Made by a program: the position numbers and the translations under genes. 37,287 nucleotides of DNA from a virus: positions 1 to 37,287 of IMG/VR virus record IMGVR_UViG_3300037193_001896. One strand, written 5' to 3'. The notes beneath the pieces were generated by a model. The model was given only the letters and a program-made list of their open reading frames with translations. It ran no database searches and had not been told where the DNA came from. Position 1 is the first letter of the stretch. Each line of letters starts with the position of its first letter. Below are positions 23,086-30,486 of the stretch, piece by piece.

Positions 23086-23441
23086 TATGATTTCAATTTT
23101 TTAAGCTGAATTAAAGAAATTATCAAAGAGGCCTCGGCTCCAGTGGTACCCAAAAAGGTATAAGTAAAAAGAATGTCTGGCCACTCCCAGCCCAACGCGC
23201 CGTAAGTGATAAGCATGAAAAAATAAATTATCATAAACCCAAACAGAATTGCAAGACTTGCTCCAATTCTTAACTCATGCACGTCGGTAATTCCATCGAC
23301 ACCCGCCAACGCTTTTTCAATAAATTCCCACTTCCTTTTGATCACCAGGTAAACCGGTAATGTTAAAAAGGCAAGGATTATAAAAGAGGCAACCAGCCTG
23401 TAAATAAGCATTTGCAACCCCAACTCACTAACTCCATTCAT
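23085..23441 (-). CDS. Putative holin or other small multi-spanning membrane protein
   Basis: 118 aa with three probable membrane helices: about 12-33 (LIYRLVASFIILAFLTLPVY), 60-82 (SLAILFGFMIIYFFMLITYG) and 88-110, and a basic C-terminus (LIQLKKLKS). The size and topology suit a class I holin. It is coupled (TAATG) to the spanin-like gene, and a 34-aa membrane peptide gene lies just upstream. Lysozyme is over 20 kb away. The assignment is from topology and neighbours only. Confidence 0.55.
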   Translation of the reverse strand: MNGVSELGLQMLIYRLVASFIILAFLTLPVYLVIKRKWEFIEKALAGVDGITDVHELRIGASLAILFGFMIIYFFMLITYGALGWEWPDILFTYTFLGTTGAEASLIISLIQLKKLKS

Positions 23442-23448
23442 ACACTTT

Positions 23449-23553
23449 CTATCTTTTATTATTTAAATTGTCCAGCGCGTAGCTGAATAAAAATACCAGG
23501 GCTCCAATTGCCAGCATGGCCACGTACCACCCCCACTCATTCAAAAATTTCAT
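23449..23553 (-). CDS. 34-aa single-span membrane peptide
   Basis: The short frame reads MKFLNEWGWYVAMLAIGALV and onwards to LDNLNNKR. One transmembrane helix covers about residues 9-26, with charged residues at the ends. Its ATG overlaps the stop of the upstream head-completion gene as TAATG, which supports real translation. Between that gene and the putative holin there is nothing else. It could be a holin regulator or antiholin-like peptide; no homologue is known to me. Confidence 0.6.
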   Translation of the reverse strand: MKFLNEWGWYVAMLAIGALVFLFSYALDNLNNKR

Positions 23554-24530
23554 TATGCTATGTACCCCCTTAAGTCTTCAGAATTTGGTGAGGGTCTTTC
23601 CTTGGTTGGGTCGTAATAGTTTTTACTTTCCATGTACAAGGGGTAATCCTCAATATGTTTTGTTAAGTATTCTTTTAAGCTGGTCAGGTCGGAGTTTGCA
23701 TCCCAATACAAAGACTTGTAAAGCTCTGACAACTGAGTGTCGCTCCCGTTTGCCTTTTGGGTAATGCCATTGTTTACACTCTTGACTCTGATTCCGTCAG
23801 CTGAGACTTTCAATAAGAGCTCCGGGATTGCTTTGCAAATGGCAAATTGAGCCGTTGCCGGTTGGATAAACCTTTTTAAAATAATCTCATTGGCCTCGGA
23901 TAGCTCGCCTTTCAGCTGGTCTTTTATCTCATTAAAGAGGGACTCACCGATAGTTGGTTTAATAAAGAATCTTTCGGCTTTGGCAATGTATGGCCTGAGG
24001 GCAAGGAATGTTCGTCGACTGTTTTGAATGTTTACAAACTGGCTCAATTCATTAGCCGAATTTAAAAACAAGTCATTGGCCAGGGTAAAAAAGTCGGAGT
24101 CCGACCAGTCCGGGTAATCGTCTTTGTTTTCCTCAAGGAACTCCAACGCCGCGTCCAAGGCAACATCGCCCGCTTTCAATAGGCTCTCCTTTAGGTCAGA
24201 CACAACCCACTGGCGCGCGGGTGTAACACCGCTCGCGCTTGTCTCCAAAATACCAGCATTTCCAATTTCAACTGACCCAATTGCGATATAAACGAAGTAA
24301 GCATATTGAGCCAACGCCTCTTGGATCAGCGCAAGAGCCTCTTGCAATTTCTCGTCAATCGGCTCGTCAGAGTTGTAAGCGTCATTAAGTACTTTGTAAA
24401 ATTCTTTCCCTATCGCTGGAAGTATGTAAACCCTCTCGGCCTGACGGATTGAGGGTTTAATGTCCATAAAGTCAAAGTTGAGGTTGACGGAAATAAATTC
24501 CTTTACATCCTCGAAGTTTTTAAAAAGCAT
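23553..24530 (-). CDS. Probable head-completion (connector-like) protein with internal duplication
   Basis: 325 aa, largely helical, next to the portal gene as head-tail connector proteins are. Two halves resemble each other: IRQAERVYILPAIGKEFYKV (about 28-47) with YIAKAERFFIKPTIGESLFN (about 180-199), and ALAQYAYFVYIAIG with ATAQFAICKAIPEL. The pattern matches a family of unknown function (DUF6712-like) common in Bacteroidota phages, from memory. Its end overlaps the 34-aa gene. Confidence 0.65.
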   Translation of the reverse strand: MLFKNFEDVKEFISVNLNFDFMDIKPSIRQAERVYILPAIGKEFYKVLNDAYNSDEPIDEKLQEALALIQEALAQYAYFVYIAIGSVEIGNAGILETSASGVTPARQWVVSDLKESLLKAGDVALDAALEFLEENKDDYPDWSDSDFFTLANDLFLNSANELSQFVNIQNSRRTFLALRPYIAKAERFFIKPTIGESLFNEIKDQLKGELSEANEIILKRFIQPATAQFAICKAIPELLLKVSADGIRVKSVNNGITQKANGSDTQLSELYKSLYWDANSDLTSLKEYLTKHIEDYPLYMESKNYYDPTKERPSPNSEDLRGYIA

Positions 24531-24532
24531 AT

Positions 24533-25876
24533 CTATAAAGTTTTTTGTGAGCCAGTCGGGTTTTTGTCTAGGGTCGTCAATTCAACGTCCTGGATTCCCA
24601 GGTGAATTTTTCGAACACCAACCCCCGTTATGTTTCTTTTATCGTATCCATTTAATTTCATGGCCAGCTCCAGCGGCTCCAGTAAAAGGTTTCTTGCGTA
24701 CCTGGTCTTAACCTTCGCATGAAACATATAGCTTTCGCGCTTTTCGGAGCCCGAACCAGCACCCATTTTTCCAGTAATTAAAACCCCGCTCAACGAAGGG
24801 TCGACACCCAGAGCTGAAAGTATTGCCGAGTTTGCGTCCTCGTAATCCTGGGAGTAGGCCTCATGGTTTATTTTATTGTCAATGACTTCGATTTTCCAAC
24901 CTGGCAACTCTTTGCCGGTCATTTTATCGACCGCGTATTGAGTAAAGAAAGCCTTTGAAACATTCTTTGCTCCAGACAAAAAGTTGATTATTTCGGCAAC
25001 CTTCTCCTCATACTTTTTCCTTCTAAAGTCTTGCGTATGGTCGGGCTCTGGATACAATTGTAAAAAGTAGCTCTCCGGGATAGAGATATGATATTTGATA
25101 TTGATTGAATTGTCCATGTTGGCCGACTTCCAAACCGGTATTTTGTTTGCATGTCGGAGCCACTCTTGCGCGCCAATCCAACTTGGTAGCGGGTAAAACG
25201 GATTTCCTGGAGACTTCTTTTTGAGGTGCAACATGAACTTGCCAGGCAACTTTTTCCAGGCTGGATTGTAGGTTGGCACAACCTCAATTTTTCCGTTTGC
25301 TGGTCTTCCTGTCTTCCAGTCCGCAACTCCGATTCCTTCAACTCGTCCTGACTTCGGGTTTATAATTTCCGATCGACAATCAAGAGCCTCAATACAATCA
25401 ATTGCCACAACCTTTTGACTGAGGGAACCTTTACCGGTTCTTAGTTGGGCGAAGAAATTAGAGAACCAGTGAAAGTCAATTATTGCCTCTTCCCTATACT
25501 TCTGCTCTTGCATACCGTCAAGCCAGTCTTGCAATTCAGAATCATAGAAGGGAGTCGGTATAAACTTGCCGTTTTGGAAGTCTTCATAATAAAATATCAA
25601 CTTGTCCCCTAGTGCAATTTGGTCTTTAGTATCAATTGAACCTGGCGCAAGGTTGTTATAGTAAATCAAATTCATTAAGGTGTAAGGCAACTTGTTGTCC
25701 TTACCCCAGGCGGCGAAAGTCTTTCCGACCTCGCCAACTTCAATTGGTTTGCAGAATTGCGAAAGGGGGTCAATTGTTTTTGTGTCGGGTGTCATGGACA
25801 CGGCAACACCAGTTTTATTTTTAATAGACGCCGTGTAAATTCCCTGGCCTAAATCCTCAATCTTTGCTCTCATCAA
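24533..25876 (-). CDS. Portal protein
   Basis: 447 aa. It is near the large terminase and just before a head-completion gene, where the portal is expected. Features of Bacteroidota phage portals: an N-terminal GKTFAAWGKDNKLPYTLMNL segment, a long helix-rich middle, and the sequence ILSALGVDPSLSGVLITGKM followed by GAGSGSEKRES towards the C-terminus. Twelve copies would form the DNA gate at one capsid vertex. Its ATG overlaps the stop of the 97-aa gene by 4 nt. Confidence 0.75.
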   Translation of the reverse strand: MMRAKIEDLGQGIYTASIKNKTGVAVSMTPDTKTIDPLSQFCKPIEVGEVGKTFAAWGKDNKLPYTLMNLIYYNNLAPGSIDTKDQIALGDKLIFYYEDFQNGKFIPTPFYDSELQDWLDGMQEQKYREEAIIDFHWFSNFFAQLRTGKGSLSQKVVAIDCIEALDCRSEIINPKSGRVEGIGVADWKTGRPANGKIEVVPTYNPAWKKLPGKFMLHLKKKSPGNPFYPLPSWIGAQEWLRHANKIPVWKSANMDNSINIKYHISIPESYFLQLYPEPDHTQDFRRKKYEEKVAEIINFLSGAKNVSKAFFTQYAVDKMTGKELPGWKIEVIDNKINHEAYSQDYEDANSAILSALGVDPSLSGVLITGKMGAGSGSEKRESYMFHAKVKTRYARNLLLEPLELAMKLNGYDKRNITGVGVRKIHLGIQDVELTTLDKNPTGSQKTL

Positions 25877-26166
25877 TGCCTTACTTTAATGCCGTTGAAA
25901 TGAGTAATAAGGCTTAGTTTGATTGTGCGGTATTGCTTGGTATCAACATTAAACAATAAGAGGTTGCCGCTTTTCTTTAGGTTGAAGCGGAACGACGTTC
26001 CCTCGCTTTTATCAGAAGGAAGTTTGACCGACTTTTGCGCCCTTTCAATGTGCCCCCTGGAGCTGTCTAACTTTACATAAGATATTGAAAAGATTACCGG
26101 TTGGTCATTTATTATTGTTTGGTCGATTGTGGCCAGCACAACATTTAAACTTACCTTGTTACTCAT
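25873..26166 (-). CDS. Hypothetical protein heading the portal operon, 97 aa
   Basis: Beta-rich small protein (VSLNVVLATIDQTIINDQPV; IFSISYVKLDSSRG), no family recognised. It is the first gene of the long late unit 26166-18041. Its ATG lies 4 nt after a TAGGTTTG box, implying a leaderless message, and its stop overlaps the portal start. Likely a virion or assembly component. Confidence 0.65.
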   Translation of the reverse strand: MSNKVSLNVVLATIDQTIINDQPVIFSISYVKLDSSRGHIERAQKSVKLPSDKSEGTSFRFNLKKSGNLLLFNVDTKQYRTIKLSLITHFNGIKVRH

Positions 26167-26170
26167 GTGG

Positions 26171-26216
26171 CAAACCTAGCGCGGCCACGAGGGCAAGAGT
26201 AGGACGCATTTGTGAG
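26171..26216 (-). promoter_or_regulatory. Late promoter P4 (portal/tail operon)
   Basis: Minus strand: CTCACAAATGCGTCCTACT, then 20 nt to TAGGTTTG (26178-26171), a perfect match to TAnnTTTG, then CCAC and the ATG. It overlaps a plus-strand promoter for the 62-aa gene. Confidence 0.9.
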
Positions 26217-26238
26217 GGTTTTTTTTTATCTTAGTTTG
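26209..26238 (+). promoter_or_regulatory. Plus-strand promoter overlapping late promoter P4
   Basis: TTTG (26209-26212), 18 nt spacer, TTAGTTTG (26231-26238): a normal Bacteroidota -33/-7 pair. Its -33 TTTG lies within the upstream part of the P4 box read on the other strand, so the two promoters should exclude each other. Confidence 0.6.
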
Positions 26239-26249
26239 AAAAGGAGAAA

Positions 26250-26438
26250 ATGAAAGACTTGCGATTATTACTAACCGACGAAGACTTTAAAATTTTAATT
26301 GGTGGAAAGGTTGTCGAGAAGGAAAGGAAAACAGAAGTTGGAACGGTGAAAATAAAACTGGCTCTCCAGGATATCGGATTTAAAAAAATGCTTCAACTGG
26401 TAATGGCACACGCCGAAAGCCTGGAAGAAAAACCCTAA
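26250..26438 (+). CDS. Small hypothetical protein, 62 aa (moron candidate)
   Basis: MKDLRLLLTDEDFKILIGGK, then beta and helix to the end (MLQLVMAHAESLEEKP). It has a good Shine-Dalgarno (AAGGAG, 26241-26246) and its own promoter, and runs against all neighbouring late genes. Independent transcription inside a late region is typical of a moron or regulator. No family recognised. Confidence 0.65.
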   Translation: MKDLRLLLTDEDFKILIGGKVVEKERKTEVGTVKIKLALQDIGFKKMLQLVMAHAESLEEKP

Positions 26439-26719
26439 TTCGTCCAATAAGGTAAAATCACCTCCCCGTCCTTTTGTACAATTGTTGTCAACCCGCCATG
26501 CTCAAAGTTGTCTGGCTTTATAGGCTGGTTCTTTACCATGCGCAACTCGTGCAAGGCCTTCTCACCTTCGACAAAAATTCGAGTCACCAGGAAAGCGTGT
26601 CGGAGTTCCTCTCCTGGTTGTGGTTGGTAGTGGATCCACTTTTTAAACCTCGCCTGGAGGACTTTAATTCGAGTGGCAATTGCCAACATTGCTTTTTGCT
26701 TTTCTTCTCTTGAAGTCAT
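26435..26719 (-). CDS. Hypothetical protein convergent with the 62-aa gene, 94 aa
   Basis: MTSREEKQKAMLAIATRIKV is a helical start; the rest includes RFKKWIHYQPQPGEELRHAF and an end of DGEVILPYWTN. No family recognised. Stops overlap by 4 nt with the plus-strand gene. It lies between the terminase terminator and late promoter P4 and has no late box of its own, so the pair looks like an inserted two-gene cassette. Confidence 0.55.
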   Translation of the reverse strand: MTSREEKQKAMLAIATRIKVLQARFKKWIHYQPQPGEELRHAFLVTRIFVEGEKALHELRMVKNQPIKPDNFEHGGLTTIVQKDGEVILPYWTN

Positions 26720-26956
26720 TGCCAGTTTTTAAGTTCAATATACGGATAAATGGAGAGTCATTCCGGTCTTTTTTTTCACAACGTCCTGACGATCATTCAA
26801 AACTCTCTAAAGGAGGGGTAAAAATTCCGGTTTTTCGCACGTTGAAGTGCGCGCCCTTTCGCGTAATGGCAATTGCTATAAAAAAAATAAGTGATATATG
26901 AAACGGGGGTACACCATGACACCTCCTATTGCGCGCCATGGTGGATAGTTAAATAA

Positions 26957-26986
26957 GAAGGTCAAGACCAGCTGGCCTTGACCTTC
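26957..26986. repeat. 30-nt palindrome
   Basis: GAAGGTCAAG and CTTGACCTTC flank an inner CCAGCTGG palindrome; 14 of 15 base pairs match. As RNA it would be a terminator-like hairpin on either strand but without a T-run; as DNA it could be a protein-binding or resolution site. Confidence 0.65.
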
Positions 26987-27009
26987 ATTAGTAATACAAC
27001 TTATTTATA

Positions 27010-27037
27010 TATGAAAGAGAGGGGGGCGGCTCCCCCT
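27010..27037 (-). terminator. Terminator after large terminase
   Basis: Minus strand AGGGGG / CCCCCT with loop AGCCGC, then CTCTTTC. It lies 24 nt after the terminase stop. Confidence 0.55.
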
Positions 27038-27060
27038 AGTCAGTCCGTAAGATAAAACAT

Positions 27061-28524
27061 TTAGGCAACCTTTGCCTCATAATGTTCGGTCTCAGTGTCC
27101 ATGTGTCGAATGTATTTCGGATAAACTATATTATCAAAACAGTCGCTCAAGTGAGTCGCCCTCTCTTGCTCAATGGCTTTCCTTTCCGAGCTCTTGTCCT
27201 TTTCAAAGTCCCCTATCATGTTAGCGTTTTGCATTGAGATGATAAGGAATTTACATCGGTTCTTATTGATCACTATTCGAGGGGTGCGCGGATCGGTACC
27301 ACTGAGTAAATGATTTATTAGTATGTACTTCTTTTTATGTGGGGGGTCAAGGCCTCTTACCATGTGAGCGGGTCGGAAACCAGCCGCGGCCAGTCGCCTT
27401 TGTATCTTCTCATAAAAGGTTTGATTGTCATTCACCTGCTTATTATTCCCGTTCCGGTCACCATATACAAACACGTCCTTATTCTCCCTGGTACCATACT
27501 CTGAAATAAACTTGGTCAAGAGCTCATCTAATAGGTTAGTTGTAGACTCTTTAACATAAAACTCATTGATAATACGGAACTCCTTTCCGTGGTCTTGGCA
27601 AACTATACACGAGGTAAACTTTGCGTTGAAGTCAAAGGAGAGCTCAAGAGGGCGTTTACTGTCATTGTCCAGGTTGCCGGCCACCGTCCACAATCCCCCG
27701 TCTGTCTGTGTGTAATCGAAGGTTTTGTAAGCGGTGTGCGTGTCCTCATTGAATGCAGCATAAAAGGCGTTAGGAACTTTCTTTGGCCGTTCGTTCAAAT
27801 ACTCTACCCTGAATATTAAATCTGGTACCCTTTCCCGTGCGTCCTCCAGGTAGTGTTTACCCAATACCGCTTCGTTGTCTTTACAGGTAGCCTCAACAAA
27901 AAAATATTTATCGGGCTTCTCTTGTGCCAACTCCTCACTCTTCAGAATCCATTGGCCATTAATACTCCATGGCATGGAAGAGAAACCCATTACCGCATGG
28001 TGCAACGGGTGATTGAATGAATGAGTATTACCCCGAACCCGTGGGAATAGTACCGAGTTAAAGTCCTCCTGTTTAATCCAGCCCTTTTCATCGACGTCAA
28101 GGGCGTCCAGGTTCAAACCCCGGATTGTGTCTGGTCGATCTAAGCTTATTAATTGAATGCAATAACCATTCAGGAAAGAAATGACGTACTCAAACCGCCT
28201 TGGAGGGTCAAGAGGTTTTACCCAATTGGAGGGCGGCTTTACCCCAATGACATAGTGTCCCGCCTGGTGTTTTGTATGTTCTCTCAGGCCAGAAAGCCTC
28301 CATATTTTCTCCATCGAGGGCAAAGAGTTGTTCAAAATCTGGTTGTAAGTCAATGCGGCCAGACCGCTTTTTGCCCTGGGTAAATAACAAAATTTGTCAA
28401 TGTTAACGTGACCGATAGTCCCCGTTTTACCACTTCCAACCCCTCCTATAAAGTCCCTAAACCGTTGCTTTGAGTCTAGGAACTTTTGTTGCTTAGGATT
28501 TACATAAACCCTCCTTTTTGTCAT
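27061..28524 (-). CDS. terL: Large terminase subunit
   Basis: 487 aa from ATG 28524; the TTG seven codons upstream lies in the -7 box. The ATPase domain has Walker A GGVGSGKT (27-34) and the Walker B-like LDALDVDEKG. The nuclease domain has the RNase H-like acidic residues in LELSFDFNAKF, VFVYGDRNGNN and HLSDCFDN. It packages DNA through the portal and cuts it. The preceding promoter is its own, separate from the small subunit candidate upstream. Confidence 0.93.
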   Translation of the reverse strand: MTKRRVYVNPKQQKFLDSKQRFRDFIGGVGSGKTGTIGHVNIDKFCYLPRAKSGLAALTYNQILNNSLPSMEKIWRLSGLREHTKHQAGHYVIGVKPPSNWVKPLDPPRRFEYVISFLNGYCIQLISLDRPDTIRGLNLDALDVDEKGWIKQEDFNSVLFPRVRGNTHSFNHPLHHAVMGFSSMPWSINGQWILKSEELAQEKPDKYFFVEATCKDNEAVLGKHYLEDARERVPDLIFRVEYLNERPKKVPNAFYAAFNEDTHTAYKTFDYTQTDGGLWTVAGNLDNDSKRPLELSFDFNAKFTSCIVCQDHGKEFRIINEFYVKESTTNLLDELLTKFISEYGTRENKDVFVYGDRNGNNKQVNDNQTFYEKIQRRLAAAGFRPAHMVRGLDPPHKKKYILINHLLSGTDPRTPRIVINKNRCKFLIISMQNANMIGDFEKDKSSERKAIEQERATHLSDCFDNIVYPKYIRHMDTETEHYEAKVA

Positions 28525-28586
28525 ATTATGCGTAATATGAATCAAAAGTATTTGGCTGCTTTGGCCAATTGTAGGACGTGTTTGAC
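28522..28586 (-). promoter_or_regulatory. Late promoter P5 (large terminase) with inverted repeat at the start codon
   Basis: Minus strand: GTCAAACACGTCCTACA, then 20 nt to TACTTTTG (28550-28543), a full TAnnTTTG match. CATATTA (28539-28533) and TAATATG (28528-28522) form a 7-bp inverted repeat with a 4-nt spacer whose second arm contains the start codon. Confidence 0.87.
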
Positions 28587-28601
28587 GGGGTTGAAAGCAA
28601 G

Positions 28602-28637
28602 AACGCCTCCCAGGTTTCCAGGAGGCGTTTTTTTTTG
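28602..28637 (+). terminator. Plus-oriented terminator upstream of P5
   Basis: AACGCCTCC (28602-28610) and GGAGGCGTT (28621-28629) with a 10-nt loop, followed by a T-run. It faces against the late genes and there is no plus-strand gene before it, so it may block antisense read-through. Confidence 0.7.
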
Positions 28638-28775
28638 ACGGCTCTAAATGGCCTAAAAAACTCTAAAAATTTCAATAACTGGAGGTATTCTCTCCAGGGT
28701 GCGGTGAGCTAGACTTATGTGAGCTTAACCAGTCCCGCAATATATATTTTTTGCCCTCAGCTCTCGCATTTTTCC

Positions 28776-28820
28776 CCAAATTTTCTTCCCGGCGCTCACC
28801 GATTTTTCCAAATTTTCTTC
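28776..28820. repeat. CCAAATTTTCTTC repeats, copies 2 and 3
   Basis: Copies at 28776-28788 (followed by CCGG) and 28808-28820, 32 nt apart, in the 320-nt non-coding interval downstream of the small terminase candidate. Both are preceded by a T-rich ATTTTTCC. Confidence 0.7.
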
Positions 28821-28868
28821 TTCTCGATCTCGGACGTTTTTCAAAACATCCTTTCTCCAGGACGTCGG

Positions 28869-29387
28869 CTAATCAGTTGGGGACTCCTCCTCAATTTCTT
28901 CGTGTGGTATGTCAATAGTTGGGATTTCTTCAAGGGCTTTTGGATCAGTTGTCCGCTCAATTGTAAATGAGAAGACCTCAAAAAGCTCGTCTGTATTCAC
29001 TGTTTTTTCGAATACGTGGTAAATTTTAGCCGCACCCTCAAGAGCTCTTGTACTGGAGGCGTAATCACCGTATTTTCGAGCCTTACGAGAGTTCAACATG
29101 AAATTTTCGAAAAGTACGTGCTTAAGGCCTTTCAAATTGGATTCATTCACGTCTCCAAACAGGGTAATTGTGTCTTTAATGACCTGGTAAGCTTGGGACG
29201 GCTTCAAACCGTACTCATTGTTTAGAAAATTTACAATACCGTCTCTTGACCAGCCTTTACAAAGCAAATTATTGACTTTCTCATATCTCAAGCGGATCTC
29301 CTCTTGACCAGGTGTCAGCGGCTTACCTTTCAGATAGTAGCCCAAAAATTTATCCAAACGCCCTTCTTTTTTCTCCAGCTCTTCCAT
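28869..29387 (-). CDS. Putative small terminase subunit
   Basis: 172 aa. The N-terminal half includes VNNLLCKGWSRDGIVNFLNN, then EYGLKPSQAYQVIKDTI, which reads as a helix-turn-helix. A helical oligomerisation-like middle (ENFMLNSRKARKYGDYASST) and an acidic tail follow. Size, order of domains and place just before the large terminase fit TerS, which recognises the packaging site. The CCAAATTTTCTTC repeats lie within 500 nt on both sides of its operon. Confidence 0.65.
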   Translation of the reverse strand: MEELEKKEGRLDKFLGYYLKGKPLTPGQEEIRLRYEKVNNLLCKGWSRDGIVNFLNNEYGLKPSQAYQVIKDTITLFGDVNESNLKGLKHVLFENFMLNSRKARKYGDYASSTRALEGAAKIYHVFEKTVNTDELFEVFSFTIERTTDPKALEEIPTIDIPHEEIEEESPTD

Positions 29388-29388
29388 A

Positions 29389-30084
29389 TTACCTCAACTT
29401 CTCTTCAATTTCATTAAGCCTTGCAATTATTTGCGACTCCTTTTCCCGGTACTTAACAACCTTTGCTGGTTGGGTCTGGTACTTCTCAAGGTTTTTTCTG
29501 GTTTTGGTAAGATTCGACCGGAGGTTGTTTCGCTCCTGGAGTAATTCAACTTTTGTTGACTCGTCCAGCCTTGGTTTTACTTCAATATCTGGAATTTTAC
29601 CGGTTTTTTGCCACTCGGTCTTGAGCTCGGCAAGGCGGTTGTACTCCTCGGTCAAACTCACAATTTGGTCAACAATCGGTTTTCGGTCAGCGTCGCTTGC
29701 ACTCTCTGGAAGATCAACAAGCGAGTTTGACAAGACGGCCTTTTTATTGAAAAGCTTGCCTTGAGTCAAAATTATTTCCTCAATCTCTTTTGGCAATTTG
29801 TCCAATTTAATTTCCGGAAGAGGGGAATTACTTTCCGAAGCCTGGGAAATACTTTCCGAAAGGTCTTTTACTGCTTCAGTTGCCCTTTTAGCCTTTTCGG
29901 CAAATTCGTCAAAACCGCCAATGAGCTTTGAAAGCTCATACACTAACATTTCGCGGTGCAACTCTGACTCGCCATTACGAGCCAGGTTCCGACAAAGTAT
30001 TTTATTTGAATGATGTTCGGTCAACAACTCGACCCCTTTTTGGTAGTCTCTTGACCCTTCCAACCAGTCTTTAATTTCCTGCAT
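29389..30084 (-). CDS. Coiled-coil protein before the small terminase, 231 aa
   Basis: Almost fully helical; heptads at about 55-85 (FDEFAEKAKRATEAVKDLSE) and about 175-231 (VELLQERNNLRSNLTKTRKN, KESQIIARLNEIEEKL). Middle Pro-rich linker. It starts the terminase-region unit with an ATG 4 nt after TACTTTTG, so it should be leaderless. Function unknown; a packaging accessory is possible from position. Confidence 0.65.
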   Translation of the reverse strand: MQEIKDWLEGSRDYQKGVELLTEHHSNKILCRNLARNGESELHREMLVYELSKLIGGFDEFAEKAKRATEAVKDLSESISQASESNSPLPEIKLDKLPKEIEEIILTQGKLFNKKAVLSNSLVDLPESASDADRKPIVDQIVSLTEEYNRLAELKTEWQKTGKIPDIEVKPRLDESTKVELLQERNNLRSNLTKTRKNLEKYQTQPAKVVKYREKESQIIARLNEIEEKLR

Positions 30085-30088
30085 GGAT

Positions 30089-30132
30089 CAAAAGTAAGGA
30101 GAGGCAATTGCCATTATTAGGACGCATGTGAG
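30089..30132 (-). promoter_or_regulatory. Late promoter P6
   Basis: Minus strand: CTCACATGCGTCCTAAT (one base different from CCTAC), 20 nt, TACTTTTG (30096-30089), then ATCC and the ATG of the coiled-coil gene. Confidence 0.87.
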
Positions 30133-30165
30133 CGAAATTTTCACCTTGCAGCATGACCCAAAGTC

Positions 30166-30211
30166 CCAAATTTTCTTCTCCAGGTAATACCCTTTTTACC
30201 AAATTTTCTTC
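30166..30211. repeat. CCAAATTTTCTTC repeats, copies 4 and 5
   Basis: 30166-30178 (then TCCAGG) and 30199-30211 (then TCACCGG), 33 nt apart, between the terminator of the capsid unit and promoter P6. Confidence 0.7.
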
Positions 30212-30222
30212 TCACCGGCGGG

Positions 30223-30252
30223 CAAAAAAAAAGTCCTGGCAAAACCAGGACT
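30223..30252 (-). terminator. Terminator of the capsid/tail-tube unit
   Basis: Minus strand stem AGTCCTGG / CCAGGACT (30252-30245 and 30239-30232), loop TTTTG, then a run of nine T. Confidence 0.88.
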
Positions 30253-30288
30253 CTTAAACCCAATAACAAACAATATACAATGAAATAG

Positions 30289-30486
30289 TTACTTTACTGT
30301 CTTAGTCTTTTTTGATTTTGAGTTGACCGAAGAGGGCGCAAGTTCTATATAATGCGACTGGCCGTCCCTATATAGTAACGCCGCTTGCTCGTCGGTCAAA
30401 GATTTTATAAAAAATATACCCTTGGAGCTGACAATTACTTGCATTCCCTCAGGTACATTTTTAATTCTGAATTTCTCTAAGCTCAT
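30289..30486 (-). CDS. Small protein after the tail tube, 65 aa
   Basis: MSLEKFRIKNVPEGMQVIVS, then IFFIKSLTDEQAALLYRDGQ, and a Lys/Ser-rich tail (SKSKKTKTVK). It overlaps the tail-tube stop as TAATG. Small soluble proteins here are often tail-assembly factors, but no family is recognised. Confidence 0.7.
   Translation of the reverse strand: MSLEKFRIKNVPEGMQVIVSSKGIFFIKSLTDEQAALLYRDGQSHYIELAPSSVNSKSKKTKTVK

Larger units (their letters stand above)
26720..27060. other. Intergenic region with palindromes and no gene
   Basis: No supported gene. It holds a CGCAC/GTGCG hairpin (about 26837-26852), ACCATG/CATGGT arms at about 26923-26943, a 30-nt near-perfect palindrome (26957-26986) and the terminase terminator. 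The region could include a packaging or recombination site. Confidence 0.5.

Noticed and set aside
28525-28545. Large terminase starting at TTG 28545
   Set aside because: That codon is part of the TACTTTTG -7 box, so it would not be transcribed; ATG 28524 is used.
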